64,000 bases of DNA, taken from assembly GCA_902557995.1 (NCBI GenBank), contig CACECL010000003.1:1-64000 (forward strand), given 5' to 3'. The position numbers were made by a program, and so were the translations under genes. The notes beneath the pieces are model-generated. The model worked only from the letters and a program-made list of their open reading frames with translations, had not been told where the DNA came from and made no database searches. This document shows, in pieces, positions 21,595 to 30,455 of this stretch. The DNA is from an uncultured Pelagibacteraceae bacterium. Lineage in GTDB: Bacteria; Pseudomonadota; Alphaproteobacteria; Pelagibacterales; Pelagibacteraceae. Positions within the stretch are counted from its first letter, which is position 1. Every line of letters starts with the position of its first letter.

Positions 21595-22599
21595 TTACAT
21601 TAACCCAGCTTCTTTATAGTATTTTATTGCTCCTGGATGTAATGGAGCAGATAAACCATCTTTAATCATGTTTTTCTTTTCCAAGAATCCAAATGCTGGA
21701 TGTTGTTTTTTGAAATCATCAAAATTTTCCATTACAGCTTTTGTAACTAAATAAACAAGCTCTTCAGAAACATCTGCAGAAGTAACAACAGTAGCTTTTA
21801 CACCAAAAGTTGTAGCATCTTTTTTCTGACCTGTGTAAGTTCCTTTAGGTATTACTGCCTGTGCATAATAATCTGCACCATCAATTAAACCTTGAACTTC
21901 AGAACCTGTTAAATTAATTGGAGATGCTTTAGCTGCACAAGTTGCTGCTTGTTCCATAGCACCATTTGGAAATCCAACAGAATAACCAAATGCATCTATT
22001 TTTCCGTCACATAGCGCTTTAACTTGTTCAGAAGAAGTAAGTTCAGTTGTTGATTTAAAGAAACTATTATCAACACCCATTGCTTTCATCAGTTCTTCCA
22101 TAGTTCCTCTTTGACCTGAACCAGGATTACCGATGTTAACTACTTTTCCTTTTAATCCAGCAAAATCTTTAATTTTTGCTTTTTTTCTAGCCCAAATTTG
22201 AAAAGGCTCATTGTGAACTGAAAATACTGCTCTCAAATTACTAAATTGTTTTCCTTCCCATTTACTAGATCCATTAACAGCATGATACTGCCAGTCTGAT
22301 TGCGCTACACCAAATTGGAATTCTCCAGCTGCTATCTGACCAATATTGTAGTTAGATCCACCAGTGGATGGAGCAGTACATCTATAAGCTTTAGCTGTAC
22401 CTTTTTTTCTACCATGTTCAGCACTGATTGCTGACTTATGAAGCATTTTACATATTGCGTTTCCTGTTTGGAAATATACTCCTGTAGGTCCGCCTGTTCC
22501 TATCGTAAAGAACTCTGCTGTTTTAGCAACAGTTGTCAAAGACAATGATGCAAATAAAATCAGTAAAGCACTTGATAGAGATGTGATTATTTTTTTCAT
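21595..22599 (-). CDS. TAXI-family TRAP transporter solute-binding protein
   Basis: 334 aa with signal peptide; FFTIGTGGPTGVYFQTGNAICKML, GSGQRGTMEELMKAMG. Confidence 0.95.
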   Translation of the reverse strand: MKKIITSLSSALLILFASLSLTTVAKTAEFFTIGTGGPTGVYFQTGNAICKMLHKSAISAEHGRKKGTAKAYRCTAPSTGGSNYNIGQIAAGEFQFGVAQSDWQYHAVNGSSKWEGKQFSNLRAVFSVHNEPFQIWARKKAKIKDFAGLKGKVVNIGNPGSGQRGTMEELMKAMGVDNSFFKSTTELTSSEQVKALCDGKIDAFGYSVGFPNGAMEQAATCAAKASPINLTGSEVQGLIDGADYYAQAVIPKGTYTGQKKDATTFGVKATVVTSADVSEELVYLVTKAVMENFDDFKKQHPAFGFLEKKNMIKDGLSAPLHPGAIKYYKEAGLM

Positions 22600-22678
22600 T
22601 ATTTACCCCTCTATTTATATGTCGTTATTTTTATAAGTTTATTCTAACAAAAATTAATCATAGGTGTACAGAGTGATT

Positions 22679-23905
22679 TTATAAGTTTTCTGACCAATTC
22701 TTAAGCTTATTAACACCTTCAACTACTTTTGGTGCAAACTTATTAATTAAATTTTCATCAATTTTTTTAGTTTCATCAATATTTTTCATAAACTCTTGTC
22801 CATCAAAATCTGTAAAACTTAACCTTACTAACATTTTATCTGGATTAAATCCAAAATCAGAACCGGGTAATAGAGCAACTCCAGTATTATTTAATATATC
22901 GCTACACATATCTGACGAGGTTTTAAATTTATTGTTTAAAAATTCTGGCATCAAGTAAAACCCTCCCTGAGGCTCATTTATCAGTACCTTATTTGATTTT
23001 AAATTTAAAAAAACATATTTACCAACTGCACTCAAGATATTTATTGATTTTGCAATATAATTTGAATGATCATTTTCGTAAGCTTTAATCGCTGCATACT
23101 GAATAGGTGCACTCACTGCAGAAAAAGTTTCACTAGCTAATACATTGATCATATTTTTTATATTATTCAATTCATCTGGAATTATAAAATAACCAAGCCT
23201 CCATCCTCCAGCACCACACCATTTACTAAGTCCAGTACTTATAATGGTTTTTTCAGGACAATAACTTGAGATAGATTTAAAATTTTTTGAAAATGTTAAT
23301 TCTGAATATATTTCATCTGATAAAATTATAAGATTGTATTTTTTGGTAATTTCTGAAATTTCTTCTAGTTTCTTACAAACTTGCCCAGAGGGATTGTTTG
23401 GTGAATTTAAAAATAATAAATAATTTTTATCTTTATCTTTTAAAATGATTTTCTCGATTTGCTCTCCAGTAGGAAACCAGTTGTTTTCTCTTTCTGTTTG
23501 AAGAATTTGAATTTTATTTCTTCCCAAAATAGCTTGTGGTGCATATGAAACCCAACTAGGTGCTGGCAATATAATTTCACCATCAAATATTACATGTAAT
23601 AAAAACATTAATTCTTTAGATCCTGGTCCAATTATTACATTGTTTGCTTTGTAGTTATGATTTTTCTTTTTAGATGAATATTTCGCTACAGCTTTCCTTA
23701 ATTGCTCAAGGCCTTGCATGGGTAGATATTTGTTTTGATAGGCGTTATTTTTTAATTCTTCAACAATATCTTCAGGAACTTTAAATGGTGATTGTCCAAA
23801 ACCAAATTTAAAGATTTTTTTTCCTTGTTGTTCTAGTAGTTTTGAAGTTTCGTTAATTGCAAGAGTAGATGATGGCTTTAAGTCTTTGACAAGATTTTTT
23901 AACAT
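22679..23905 (-). CDS. Pyridoxal-phosphate aminotransferase class I/II
   Basis: 408 aa; NSPNNPSGQVC, STGLSKWCGAGGWRLGYF (PLP lysine region). Confidence 0.93.
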   Translation of the reverse strand: MLKNLVKDLKPSSTLAINETSKLLEQQGKKIFKFGFGQSPFKVPEDIVEELKNNAYQNKYLPMQGLEQLRKAVAKYSSKKKNHNYKANNVIIGPGSKELMFLLHVIFDGEIILPAPSWVSYAPQAILGRNKIQILQTERENNWFPTGEQIEKIILKDKDKNYLLFLNSPNNPSGQVCKKLEEISEITKKYNLIILSDEIYSELTFSKNFKSISSYCPEKTIISTGLSKWCGAGGWRLGYFIIPDELNNIKNMINVLASETFSAVSAPIQYAAIKAYENDHSNYIAKSINILSAVGKYVFLNLKSNKVLINEPQGGFYLMPEFLNNKFKTSSDMCSDILNNTGVALLPGSDFGFNPDKMLVRLSFTDFDGQEFMKNIDETKKIDENLINKFAPKVVEGVNKLKNWSENL

Positions 23906-25867
23906 TTAATTGCTCAATTCTTTTAAATTATTAAATTGTTCAAGAGCTTCTGGATTTGCTAAAGCTTCAATGTTTTTAATTTGACTTCCTTCTATCTTAC
24001 TTTTAACTGCAAGTTCAACTATTTTGCCACTTTTTGTTCGAGGTATATCTTTTACAACAATGATTTTACTTGGAACATGTCTTGGAGATGCATTTTTTTT
24101 TATTTTTAATTTAATTTTGTTTATTAATTCTGCTGTTAATGAAAAGTTTTTGCTCATTACAATAAATAAAACTATTCTAACATCATTATCCCATGATTGT
24201 CCTACAGCGATAGACTCTTTTATTTCTTTAAATTTTTCAACTTCTGAATATATCTCTGCTGTTCCAAGTCTTACACCTCCTGGATTTAAGGTGGTATCTG
24301 ATCTTCCATGAATTATATACCCACCACTATTTTTTATTTCTGCGTAATCTCCATGGTGCCATATATTTTTAAATCTATTAAAATAAGCACTCTTAAATTT
24401 AATATCATTTTTATCATTCCAAAACTTTAGAGGCATTGATGGAAAAGGATTTTTACAGACAAGTTCTCCTTTACTATTTTTTAAAGACTTCCCTTTATCA
24501 CTTAGTACATCTACATCTAAAGCCAAACCATTATTTTGTATTTCTCCTATATTTACTGGCTGATATAAATTTCCTAACACAAAGCATGAAACAATGTCAG
24601 TACCACCAGAAATTGATGACAAGTGTACATTTTTTTTAATGTGTTTATATACATATTTAAAACTTTCCTCTGAAAGAGGTGACCCAGTTGAGCAAATTGT
24701 TCTTAGTTTATTAAATTTGAATTTATATTTTAATTTTGGTTTAAACTTTCTTAAAGCATCTACATACTTTGCACTTATTCCAAATAAAGTTATTTTTTCT
24801 CTTTGTGCTATTTTCAAAAGCAAATCAGCAGATTTAAACATTGGAGATCCATCAAACAGAACAATAGATGCCTTAGAAGCTAATGAACTAACTAACCAAT
24901 TCCACATCATCCATCCACAAGTGGTAAAATAAAAAACATTATCATTTTCTTTAATATTACAATGTAATTGATGTTCCTTCATATGCTGAATTAAAACACC
25001 ACCAGATCTATGACAAATACATTTGGGTTTGCCAGTAGTTCCACTTGAATATAATATTGCTAACTCTGTTTCAAAATCAAATCTTTTAAAATTAATTTTT
25101 TCAGCATTACTTTGCATTAATTCATTCCATTTAAAAAAATTAGTTTTTTTAAATTTATATTTTTTTTTAATATATTTTTTTCCAGGATAATTACTAATTA
25201 CAACATTTTTAATTGATGGGATTAATTTTAAAATCTCTGGAAGTCTTTTTAAAACATCTATTTTTTTTCCATTATAAAAATACTGATCAGTGATGAATAA
25301 AACTTTTGGATTTATTTGAGAAAATCTTTCTATAACACCTTTAGAACCAAAATCAGGACTACATGAAGACCAAATACCTCCAAGGGAAGTTGTAGCAATG
25401 AATGCTTCAACAGTTTGAATAGTATTTGGCATATAGGCTGCTACTCTATCTCCTTTTTTAATATTTATTTTTTTTAGAAATTTTGAAATTTTATTAGTAT
25501 TAAAATTTAATTGTCTCCATGATCTTTCTTCTCTAAATCCATTTTCACTTATAAAAGTTACTGCTTTTTCTTTATTATTTTTTGATAATAAATTTTCACC
25601 AAAATTTAGTTTGCTACCTGGTAAAAATAAATTTTTATAAAAAGTTTTTGATTTTCTAAATTTTTTTTTACTTTTAGTTCCTTTTATTTTGCTAAAATCC
25701 CAAAATTTACTCCAAAACTCAGGTGAATTTTTAATGCTCCAATGTAATAATTTTTTATAATTTCTATTAAATTTTATTTTTAATTTTTTAGAAATGTAAT
25801 TTTCAAAAGCAAATAAATTTGAATTTTTTTTTTCAATTAGAGGAGGTTGCCAAAGTTTTTTACTCAT
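23906..25867 (-). CDS. Acetoacetate-CoA ligase (AMP-forming)
   Basis: 653 aa; LYSSGTTGKPKCICH, ISGGTDIVSCF, C-terminal PRTKSGKIVELAVK. Confidence 0.93.
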   Translation of the reverse strand: MSKKLWQPPLIEKKNSNLFAFENYISKKLKIKFNRNYKKLLHWSIKNSPEFWSKFWDFSKIKGTKSKKKFRKSKTFYKNLFLPGSKLNFGENLLSKNNKEKAVTFISENGFREERSWRQLNFNTNKISKFLKKINIKKGDRVAAYMPNTIQTVEAFIATTSLGGIWSSCSPDFGSKGVIERFSQINPKVLFITDQYFYNGKKIDVLKRLPEILKLIPSIKNVVISNYPGKKYIKKKYKFKKTNFFKWNELMQSNAEKINFKRFDFETELAILYSSGTTGKPKCICHRSGGVLIQHMKEHQLHCNIKENDNVFYFTTCGWMMWNWLVSSLASKASIVLFDGSPMFKSADLLLKIAQREKITLFGISAKYVDALRKFKPKLKYKFKFNKLRTICSTGSPLSEESFKYVYKHIKKNVHLSSISGGTDIVSCFVLGNLYQPVNIGEIQNNGLALDVDVLSDKGKSLKNSKGELVCKNPFPSMPLKFWNDKNDIKFKSAYFNRFKNIWHHGDYAEIKNSGGYIIHGRSDTTLNPGGVRLGTAEIYSEVEKFKEIKESIAVGQSWDNDVRIVLFIVMSKNFSLTAELINKIKLKIKKNASPRHVPSKIIVVKDIPRTKSGKIVELAVKSKIEGSQIKNIEALANPEALEQFNNLKELSN

Positions 25868-26040
25868 TTTATTAAATTAAATTACTGTTATAGAATTAAT
25901 CTTATTTATGATAATCTCACTAACATTTAAAAGAAAATGAGAACTTTTTACCCTCCGATTCGGTCATGTTTTAGTCTATTTTTGTTCTTTAGCAGTAACA
26001 ATATCTGGTAGGTAAAAAAAAAGAAGCACAAAAGATAGAA

Positions 26041-28521
26041 ATGATTAAAAATAAAATTACAGCTGTCCTCGGTCCTACTAATACAGGCAAAACCCATCTT
26101 GCTATCGAAACCATGCTTTCTTTTGAAAGCGGTATGATTGGATTTCCGCTTAGATTACTTGCAAGAGAAGTATATGACAAAGTAATTAAGAAAATAAGTT
26201 TAGATAAAGTTGCACTTATAACTGGAGAAGAAAAAATAATCCCATCTAACGCTAAATATTTTTTATGCACAGTTGAATCTATGCCAATTGACAAATATCT
26301 AGAGTTTGTTGGCGTAGACGAGATTCAAATGTGCTCTGATCATGAAAGAGGTCATATTTTTACTAACAGACTTTTAAATATGAGGGGAGAAAAACTTACA
26401 ATGTTAATGGGTTCAAGTACCATTAAAAATATTATTTCAAAATTAGATGCAGATATTGAATTTATAAATAGAGAACGACTATCTAAACTTACCTACGCTG
26501 GTCATAAAAAAATATCAAGAATTGATAGAAAGACAGCAATCATTGCGTTTTCAGCAGAGGAGGTTTATGCAATTGCTGAGTTAATAAGAAGGCAAAAGGG
26601 TGGTGCTGCTATTGTAATGGGATCACTAAGTCCAAAAACAAGAAATGCCCAAGTTGAACTATATCAATCTGGAGATGTCGATTTCTTGGTTGCAACAGAT
26701 GCAATTGGAATGGGAATAAATATGGATTTAGATTTTGTTTATTTTTCAGATGTTAAGAAATTTGATGGAAAAAAATTAAGAAGATTAAATCTATCTGAAA
26801 TAGGTCAAATAGCCGGTAGAGCTGGTCGATACCTTAATGATGGAAGTTTCGGTATTACTGGTGATTGTAGAGAAATATCTCCAGAAGAGGTAGAATTATT
26901 AGAAAATCATAAATTTGAGGAAATTAGAACTTTGTTTTGGAGAAATTCAAATCTTAATTTCAATAACCCAATTAGTTTAATTAAAAGTTTAGAGGAAAAA
27001 CCACAGGTGGAATGGTTAAGAAAAATTCACGAATGTGAGGATGAAAAAGCACTTAAATATTTTTTAAAAGATCAAAAAATTTTAAATAAAGGATTTAATA
27101 AGAAAACTTTAATGCTCTTATGGGAATGTTGCCAAATACCTGATTTTGTTAAAAAAACTTATGGGAATCATTTTGAGGTTATTGGAAATGTATTTAAATT
27201 TTTAACTAGCGAAAAAGGACTAATTTCTGAAGATTATATGAGATTACAGCTCATGAAACTAGATAAATTAGATGGAAATGTAGATTCTTTATCAAATAGA
27301 ATTGCAAATGTCAGAACTTGGTCATATGTTTCGAATAAAAATAATTGGGTAGAAAATCAAAATTATTGGATTGAAAAAACTAAACACTTAGAAGATAGAC
27401 TTTCAGACAGATTACATGAAGAACTTACTAAAACTTTTATTGACAAAAGAGCAAGCGTGCTCGCTAGAGGTTTAAAACAGGATATGGAATTTAAAACTGA
27501 AATTTTACAAAACAATGATGTTAAAATTGACGACCAATTCATCGGAAAGATAAAAGGACTAAAATTAGAACTAGATCTAAAAAAAGGTGCTTTGGAAACT
27601 GATATTAAATCTTTAAAAAAAGCTGCCAGGCAAACTATTGGTCCAGAATTAGAAAAACGTGTTCAATCAATAATTGATACAGGATTAATTAGTTTGAATG
27701 AAGATTTTAAAATTTACTGGAATGATTTCCCAATTGCCAAATTAACAACAGGTAATGATTATTTAAACCCTAATTTTGATTTAATTGTTGATGATGTTAT
27801 TGAAAAAAACACTAAACAAAAATTAAATGACTTTATTAATAAATGGATACATTCAAAAATAAATAACGTTCTTAAAAGTTTAATTGATTTAAAAAATATA
27901 AAAGAAAATAATTCATCAATTAAAGCACTGGCATACCAACTCTATGAAAATAATGGAGTATTAAAGCGAGATCAAGTTTCTGAATACCTAAAAAACTTAG
28001 AACAAAATGAAAGAAAAATTCTTAGAAACTTAGGGGTAAAGTTTGGCAGATATCATGTTTTCCTTTATCAATTGATTAAACCAGAAGCAGTATCTTTGCG
28101 AACTTTATTGTGGAAAAATTTTTATCAAAAATTTCATAATTTAAAACCACCTACCTTTGGTTTGAATTTTTTAGACGATAAAGAAATAAAAAATAAAAAC
28201 TTTATGCTTTTGTGTGGATTTGAAAGATTTGATAATTTTTTTGTAAGAATTGATATTTTGGAAAGATTATTTGTATTAATAATAAATTCTAGTTCAAAGG
28301 AAAATTCTAAAATAAAATTAGTTCCAGAAATGTTAAATCTTTTGGGATGTAGTAAAGATAATTTCAAAAAATTACTTCAAAAAATGAATTATAAAATATT
28401 TGAAAAAGAAAATGAAACATTTTTTAAATATAGTCCTACTAAGAAATTTAAAAAAATTACCACAAAGAAGATCTCAAACGAAAATCCATTTAATATATTA
28501 AAGAATTTAAATTTAAATTAA
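26041..28521 (+). CDS. Suv3-like (mitochondrial RNA helicase family) DExH helicase
   Basis: 826 aa; Walker A GPTNTGKTH, VDEIQM, DAIGMGINMDLDFVYFSD, GQIAGRAGRY. Confidence 0.92.
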   Translation: MIKNKITAVLGPTNTGKTHLAIETMLSFESGMIGFPLRLLAREVYDKVIKKISLDKVALITGEEKIIPSNAKYFLCTVESMPIDKYLEFVGVDEIQMCSDHERGHIFTNRLLNMRGEKLTMLMGSSTIKNIISKLDADIEFINRERLSKLTYAGHKKISRIDRKTAIIAFSAEEVYAIAELIRRQKGGAAIVMGSLSPKTRNAQVELYQSGDVDFLVATDAIGMGINMDLDFVYFSDVKKFDGKKLRRLNLSEIGQIAGRAGRYLNDGSFGITGDCREISPEEVELLENHKFEEIRTLFWRNSNLNFNNPISLIKSLEEKPQVEWLRKIHECEDEKALKYFLKDQKILNKGFNKKTLMLLWECCQIPDFVKKTYGNHFEVIGNVFKFLTSEKGLISEDYMRLQLMKLDKLDGNVDSLSNRIANVRTWSYVSNKNNWVENQNYWIEKTKHLEDRLSDRLHEELTKTFIDKRASVLARGLKQDMEFKTEILQNNDVKIDDQFIGKIKGLKLELDLKKGALETDIKSLKKAARQTIGPELEKRVQSIIDTGLISLNEDFKIYWNDFPIAKLTTGNDYLNPNFDLIVDDVIEKNTKQKLNDFINKWIHSKINNVLKSLIDLKNIKENNSSIKALAYQLYENNGVLKRDQVSEYLKNLEQNERKILRNLGVKFGRYHVFLYQLIKPEAVSLRTLLWKNFYQKFHNLKPPTFGLNFLDDKEIKNKNFMLLCGFERFDNFFVRIDILERLFVLIINSSSKENSKIKLVPEMLNLLGCSKDNFKKLLQKMNYKIFEKENETFFKYSPTKKFKKITTKKISNENPFNILKNLNLN

Positions 28522-28522
28522 A

Positions 28523-28933
28523 ATGTTTTTTAAAAAAGAAGAAATAAAAAATAATAATTTTCTCACAAAAGTTTGTGCTTTATTAATTCATGCTGCAAAA
28601 ATTGATGAGAACTATACAGATAAAGAAGAAGAAATTATTAAAAAAACGCTTAATGAGCTAGGTGTAGAAAATGAAAATGTTTCTAAAACAATTGAAGAAG
28701 CAAAAATAATTGAAGAAAGCTCAAATCAAATTTTAGATTTTACTCGAGAAGTAAAAGGGTTACCCGAGCAAGATAAAATTAAAATTATTGAGGCTTTGTG
28801 GTCTATAATCTATTCAAACAAAGATGCTGATATATATGAAACTAATTTAATGAGACGACTTGCGGGTTTACTTTACATTGACAATAAAACAATGGGCGAT
28901 ATTAAAGAAAAAATTAAACAAAATTTAAAATGA
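28523..28933 (+). CDS. TerB-like tellurite-resistance-fold domain protein
   Basis: 136 aa; [50 protein letters not shown] pattern. Confidence 0.75.
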   Translation: MFFKKEEIKNNNFLTKVCALLIHAAKIDENYTDKEEEIIKKTLNELGVENENVSKTIEEAKIIEESSNQILDFTREVKGLPEQDKIKIIEALWSIIYSNKDADIYETNLMRRLAGLLYIDNKTMGDIKEKIKQNLK

Positions 28934-29256
28934 CATATATCGTTAACGATAATTGTATTAAGTGCAAACTAACAGACTGTGTTGATGTCTGCCCGGTTGA
29001 TTGCTTTTACGAAGGTAAAAATATGCTTGTAATTAAACCCGATGAGTGTATAGATTGTGGCGTTTGCGAGCCAGAATGTCCTGTCGATGCCATAAAAGCA
29101 GACACCGAACCTGGAAGTGAAAAATGGTTAGAGATCAATAAAAAATATTCTGAAATCTGGCCTAACATAAGTGAAAAAAAAGATCCACCAGCGGATCACG
29201 AGAAATTTAAAAATGAGCAAAATAAGTACGAAAAATATTTTAAAGAAAATCTTTAA
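28930..29256 (+). CDS. fdxA: FdxA-type 7Fe/8Fe ferredoxin
   Basis: 108 aa; [37 protein letters not shown]. Confidence 0.96.
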   Translation: MTYIVNDNCIKCKLTDCVDVCPVDCFYEGKNMLVIKPDECIDCGVCEPECPVDAIKADTEPGSEKWLEINKKYSEIWPNISEKKDPPADHEKFKNEQNKYEKYFKENL

Positions 29257-30100
29257 AGCCAAAACAGATAAAAAAGTGAAAAAAAAAGTTTCTAAAAAGA
29301 AGGTTATAAAAGCTAAAAAAGCTAAAAAAGCTAAAAAAATAATTTCAAAAAAAATCAAAAAAGTTGTTAAAAAATTTACACCTAAATTATCTAAAACAAA
29401 AAAAACTGTTAAAATTAAAGAAACTACAGCTGAGTCAAAAGTAGATAATTTAAGAATCTCAAAAACAAACGAAGTTAAGCCTGAAATAAAAAAAGTTAAA
29501 AAACAGGAAACCGAAAAAAGAGAATACAAGATTAAAGATCATGTTGTTTATCCAAAGCATGGGGTAGGGCAAATTACTGAATTTAAAAAGATCAACATTG
29601 GTGGAATTGATGTTGAGACTTATATTATTAAATTTGAAAAAGATAAAGCTAATGGAATGGTTCCTGTAAACAAGCAGTCTCACCTAAGGCCGTTAGCAAC
29701 TATTAATCAAGTAAACAAGTGTATTTCAATTTTAAAAAGTAAACCAAAAATTAAAAGATCAATGTGGAGTCGAAGAGCGCAAGAATATGAAGCAAAAATA
29801 TCTTCTGGAAAAATATATGAATTAGCTGAGGTTGTCAGAGATTTAAACAAGGGTGATGATCTTATGGTTGACCAGTCTTATAGTGAAAGACAATTATTTG
29901 AAAAAGCTTATGAGAGAATTCTGTCTGAATTTCAGATTGTTTTGAATGTATCATTAGAAGATACTCAAAAAAAATTGGATAAAGCACTGAGAAGAAATTT
30001 AGGTGGGCAGCCTCAACCAGCGGTACCTGCAAAAACTCCAACTAGTGAACTACCTGTAGACGAACCAATTTCTGATAACGAAGAACCGATTGACGATTAA
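29213..30100 (+). CDS. CarD-family transcriptional regulator with long Lys-rich N-terminal extension
   Basis: [14 protein letters not shown]... start chosen at 29213 (overlaps fdxA end); CarD domain [23 protein letters not shown]...[13 protein letters not shown]. Confidence 0.9.
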   Translation: MSKISTKNILKKIFKAKTDKKVKKKVSKKKVIKAKKAKKAKKIISKKIKKVVKKFTPKLSKTKKTVKIKETTAESKVDNLRISKTNEVKPEIKKVKKQETEKREYKIKDHVVYPKHGVGQITEFKKINIGGIDVETYIIKFEKDKANGMVPVNKQSHLRPLATINQVNKCISILKSKPKIKRSMWSRRAQEYEAKISSGKIYELAEVVRDLNKGDDLMVDQSYSERQLFEKAYERILSEFQIVLNVSLEDTQKKLDKALRRNLGGQPQPAVPAKTPTSELPVDEPISDNEEPIDD

Positions 30101-30101
30101 A

Positions 30102-30143
30102 AAAAAACGCCTCTCACACAAACTGTAATGAGAAGCGTTTTTT
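30102..30143 (+). terminator. Intrinsic (likely bidirectional) terminator after CarD gene
   Basis: AAAAAACGCcTCTCA ... TGAGAaGCGTTTTTT hairpin immediately after the CarD stop. Confidence 0.75.
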
Positions 30144-30161
30144 GTAAAGAATACTAAGTTA

Positions 30162-30254
30162 CTATTTTCTTCTTCTTTTTTTTGCTTTTTTCTTAGCTTT
30201 TTTCTTAGCTTTTTTCTTAGTTTTCTTTGCCGCTTTTTTTCTTTTCTTAGGCAT
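30162..30254 (-). CDS. 30-aa Lys/Ala/Arg-rich histone-H1-like microprotein
   Basis: MPKKRKKAAKKTKKKAKKKAKKKAKKRRRK stop; GGGAG SD 6 nt before ATG on minus strand; convergent with CarD across a terminator; below ORF-track size cut-off. Confidence 0.75.
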   Translation of the reverse strand: MPKKRKKAAKKTKKKAKKKAKKKAKKRRRK

Positions 30255-30279
30255 CTTTAGCTCCCTTTTTTTAGTTAAA

Positions 30280-30296
30280 CGAATCAAATTGATTCG
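30280..30296. promoter_or_regulatory. Perfect 17-bp palindrome upstream of H1-like microprotein
   Basis: CGAATCAA-A-TTGATTCG, about 26 bp upstream of the ATG at 30254. Confidence 0.45.
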
Positions 30297-30455
30297 CTAT
30301 TAACATATTTTTATTTTTTTCTATAAGTTATGTCAATTCTTTAATTAGAAGTTAAATTTTATAAAAATTTTTTTTAACTTTTTATTTTTATAAAACTTTT
30401 TTTTATTAATTTAGTTAATGTTTATGCGGTTAATAAACAACTTTAATTAAATATT

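Noticed and set aside
24436-24932. Plus-strand ORFs (67 and 112 aa) inside acetoacetate-CoA ligase gene
   Set aside because: Antisense shadows, mutually overlapping, no SD or domain support.
25989-26294. 101-aa minus-strand ORF overlapping the helicase start
   Set aside because: Antisense of the conserved Walker A region; no family resemblance.
29128-29529. 133-aa minus-strand Phe/Leu-rich ORF (apparent membrane protein) opposite CarD
   Set aside because: It is the antisense of the Lys-rich AAA/AAG codon run of CarD, which automatically yields Phe/Leu; no independent evidence.
30300-30455. Long A/T runs between microprotein and fatty-acid CoA ligase as a possible ncRNA
   Set aside because: Homopolymeric A/T composition with no stable stem or conserved motif visible; only the TTGACA promoter-like element is noteworthy.
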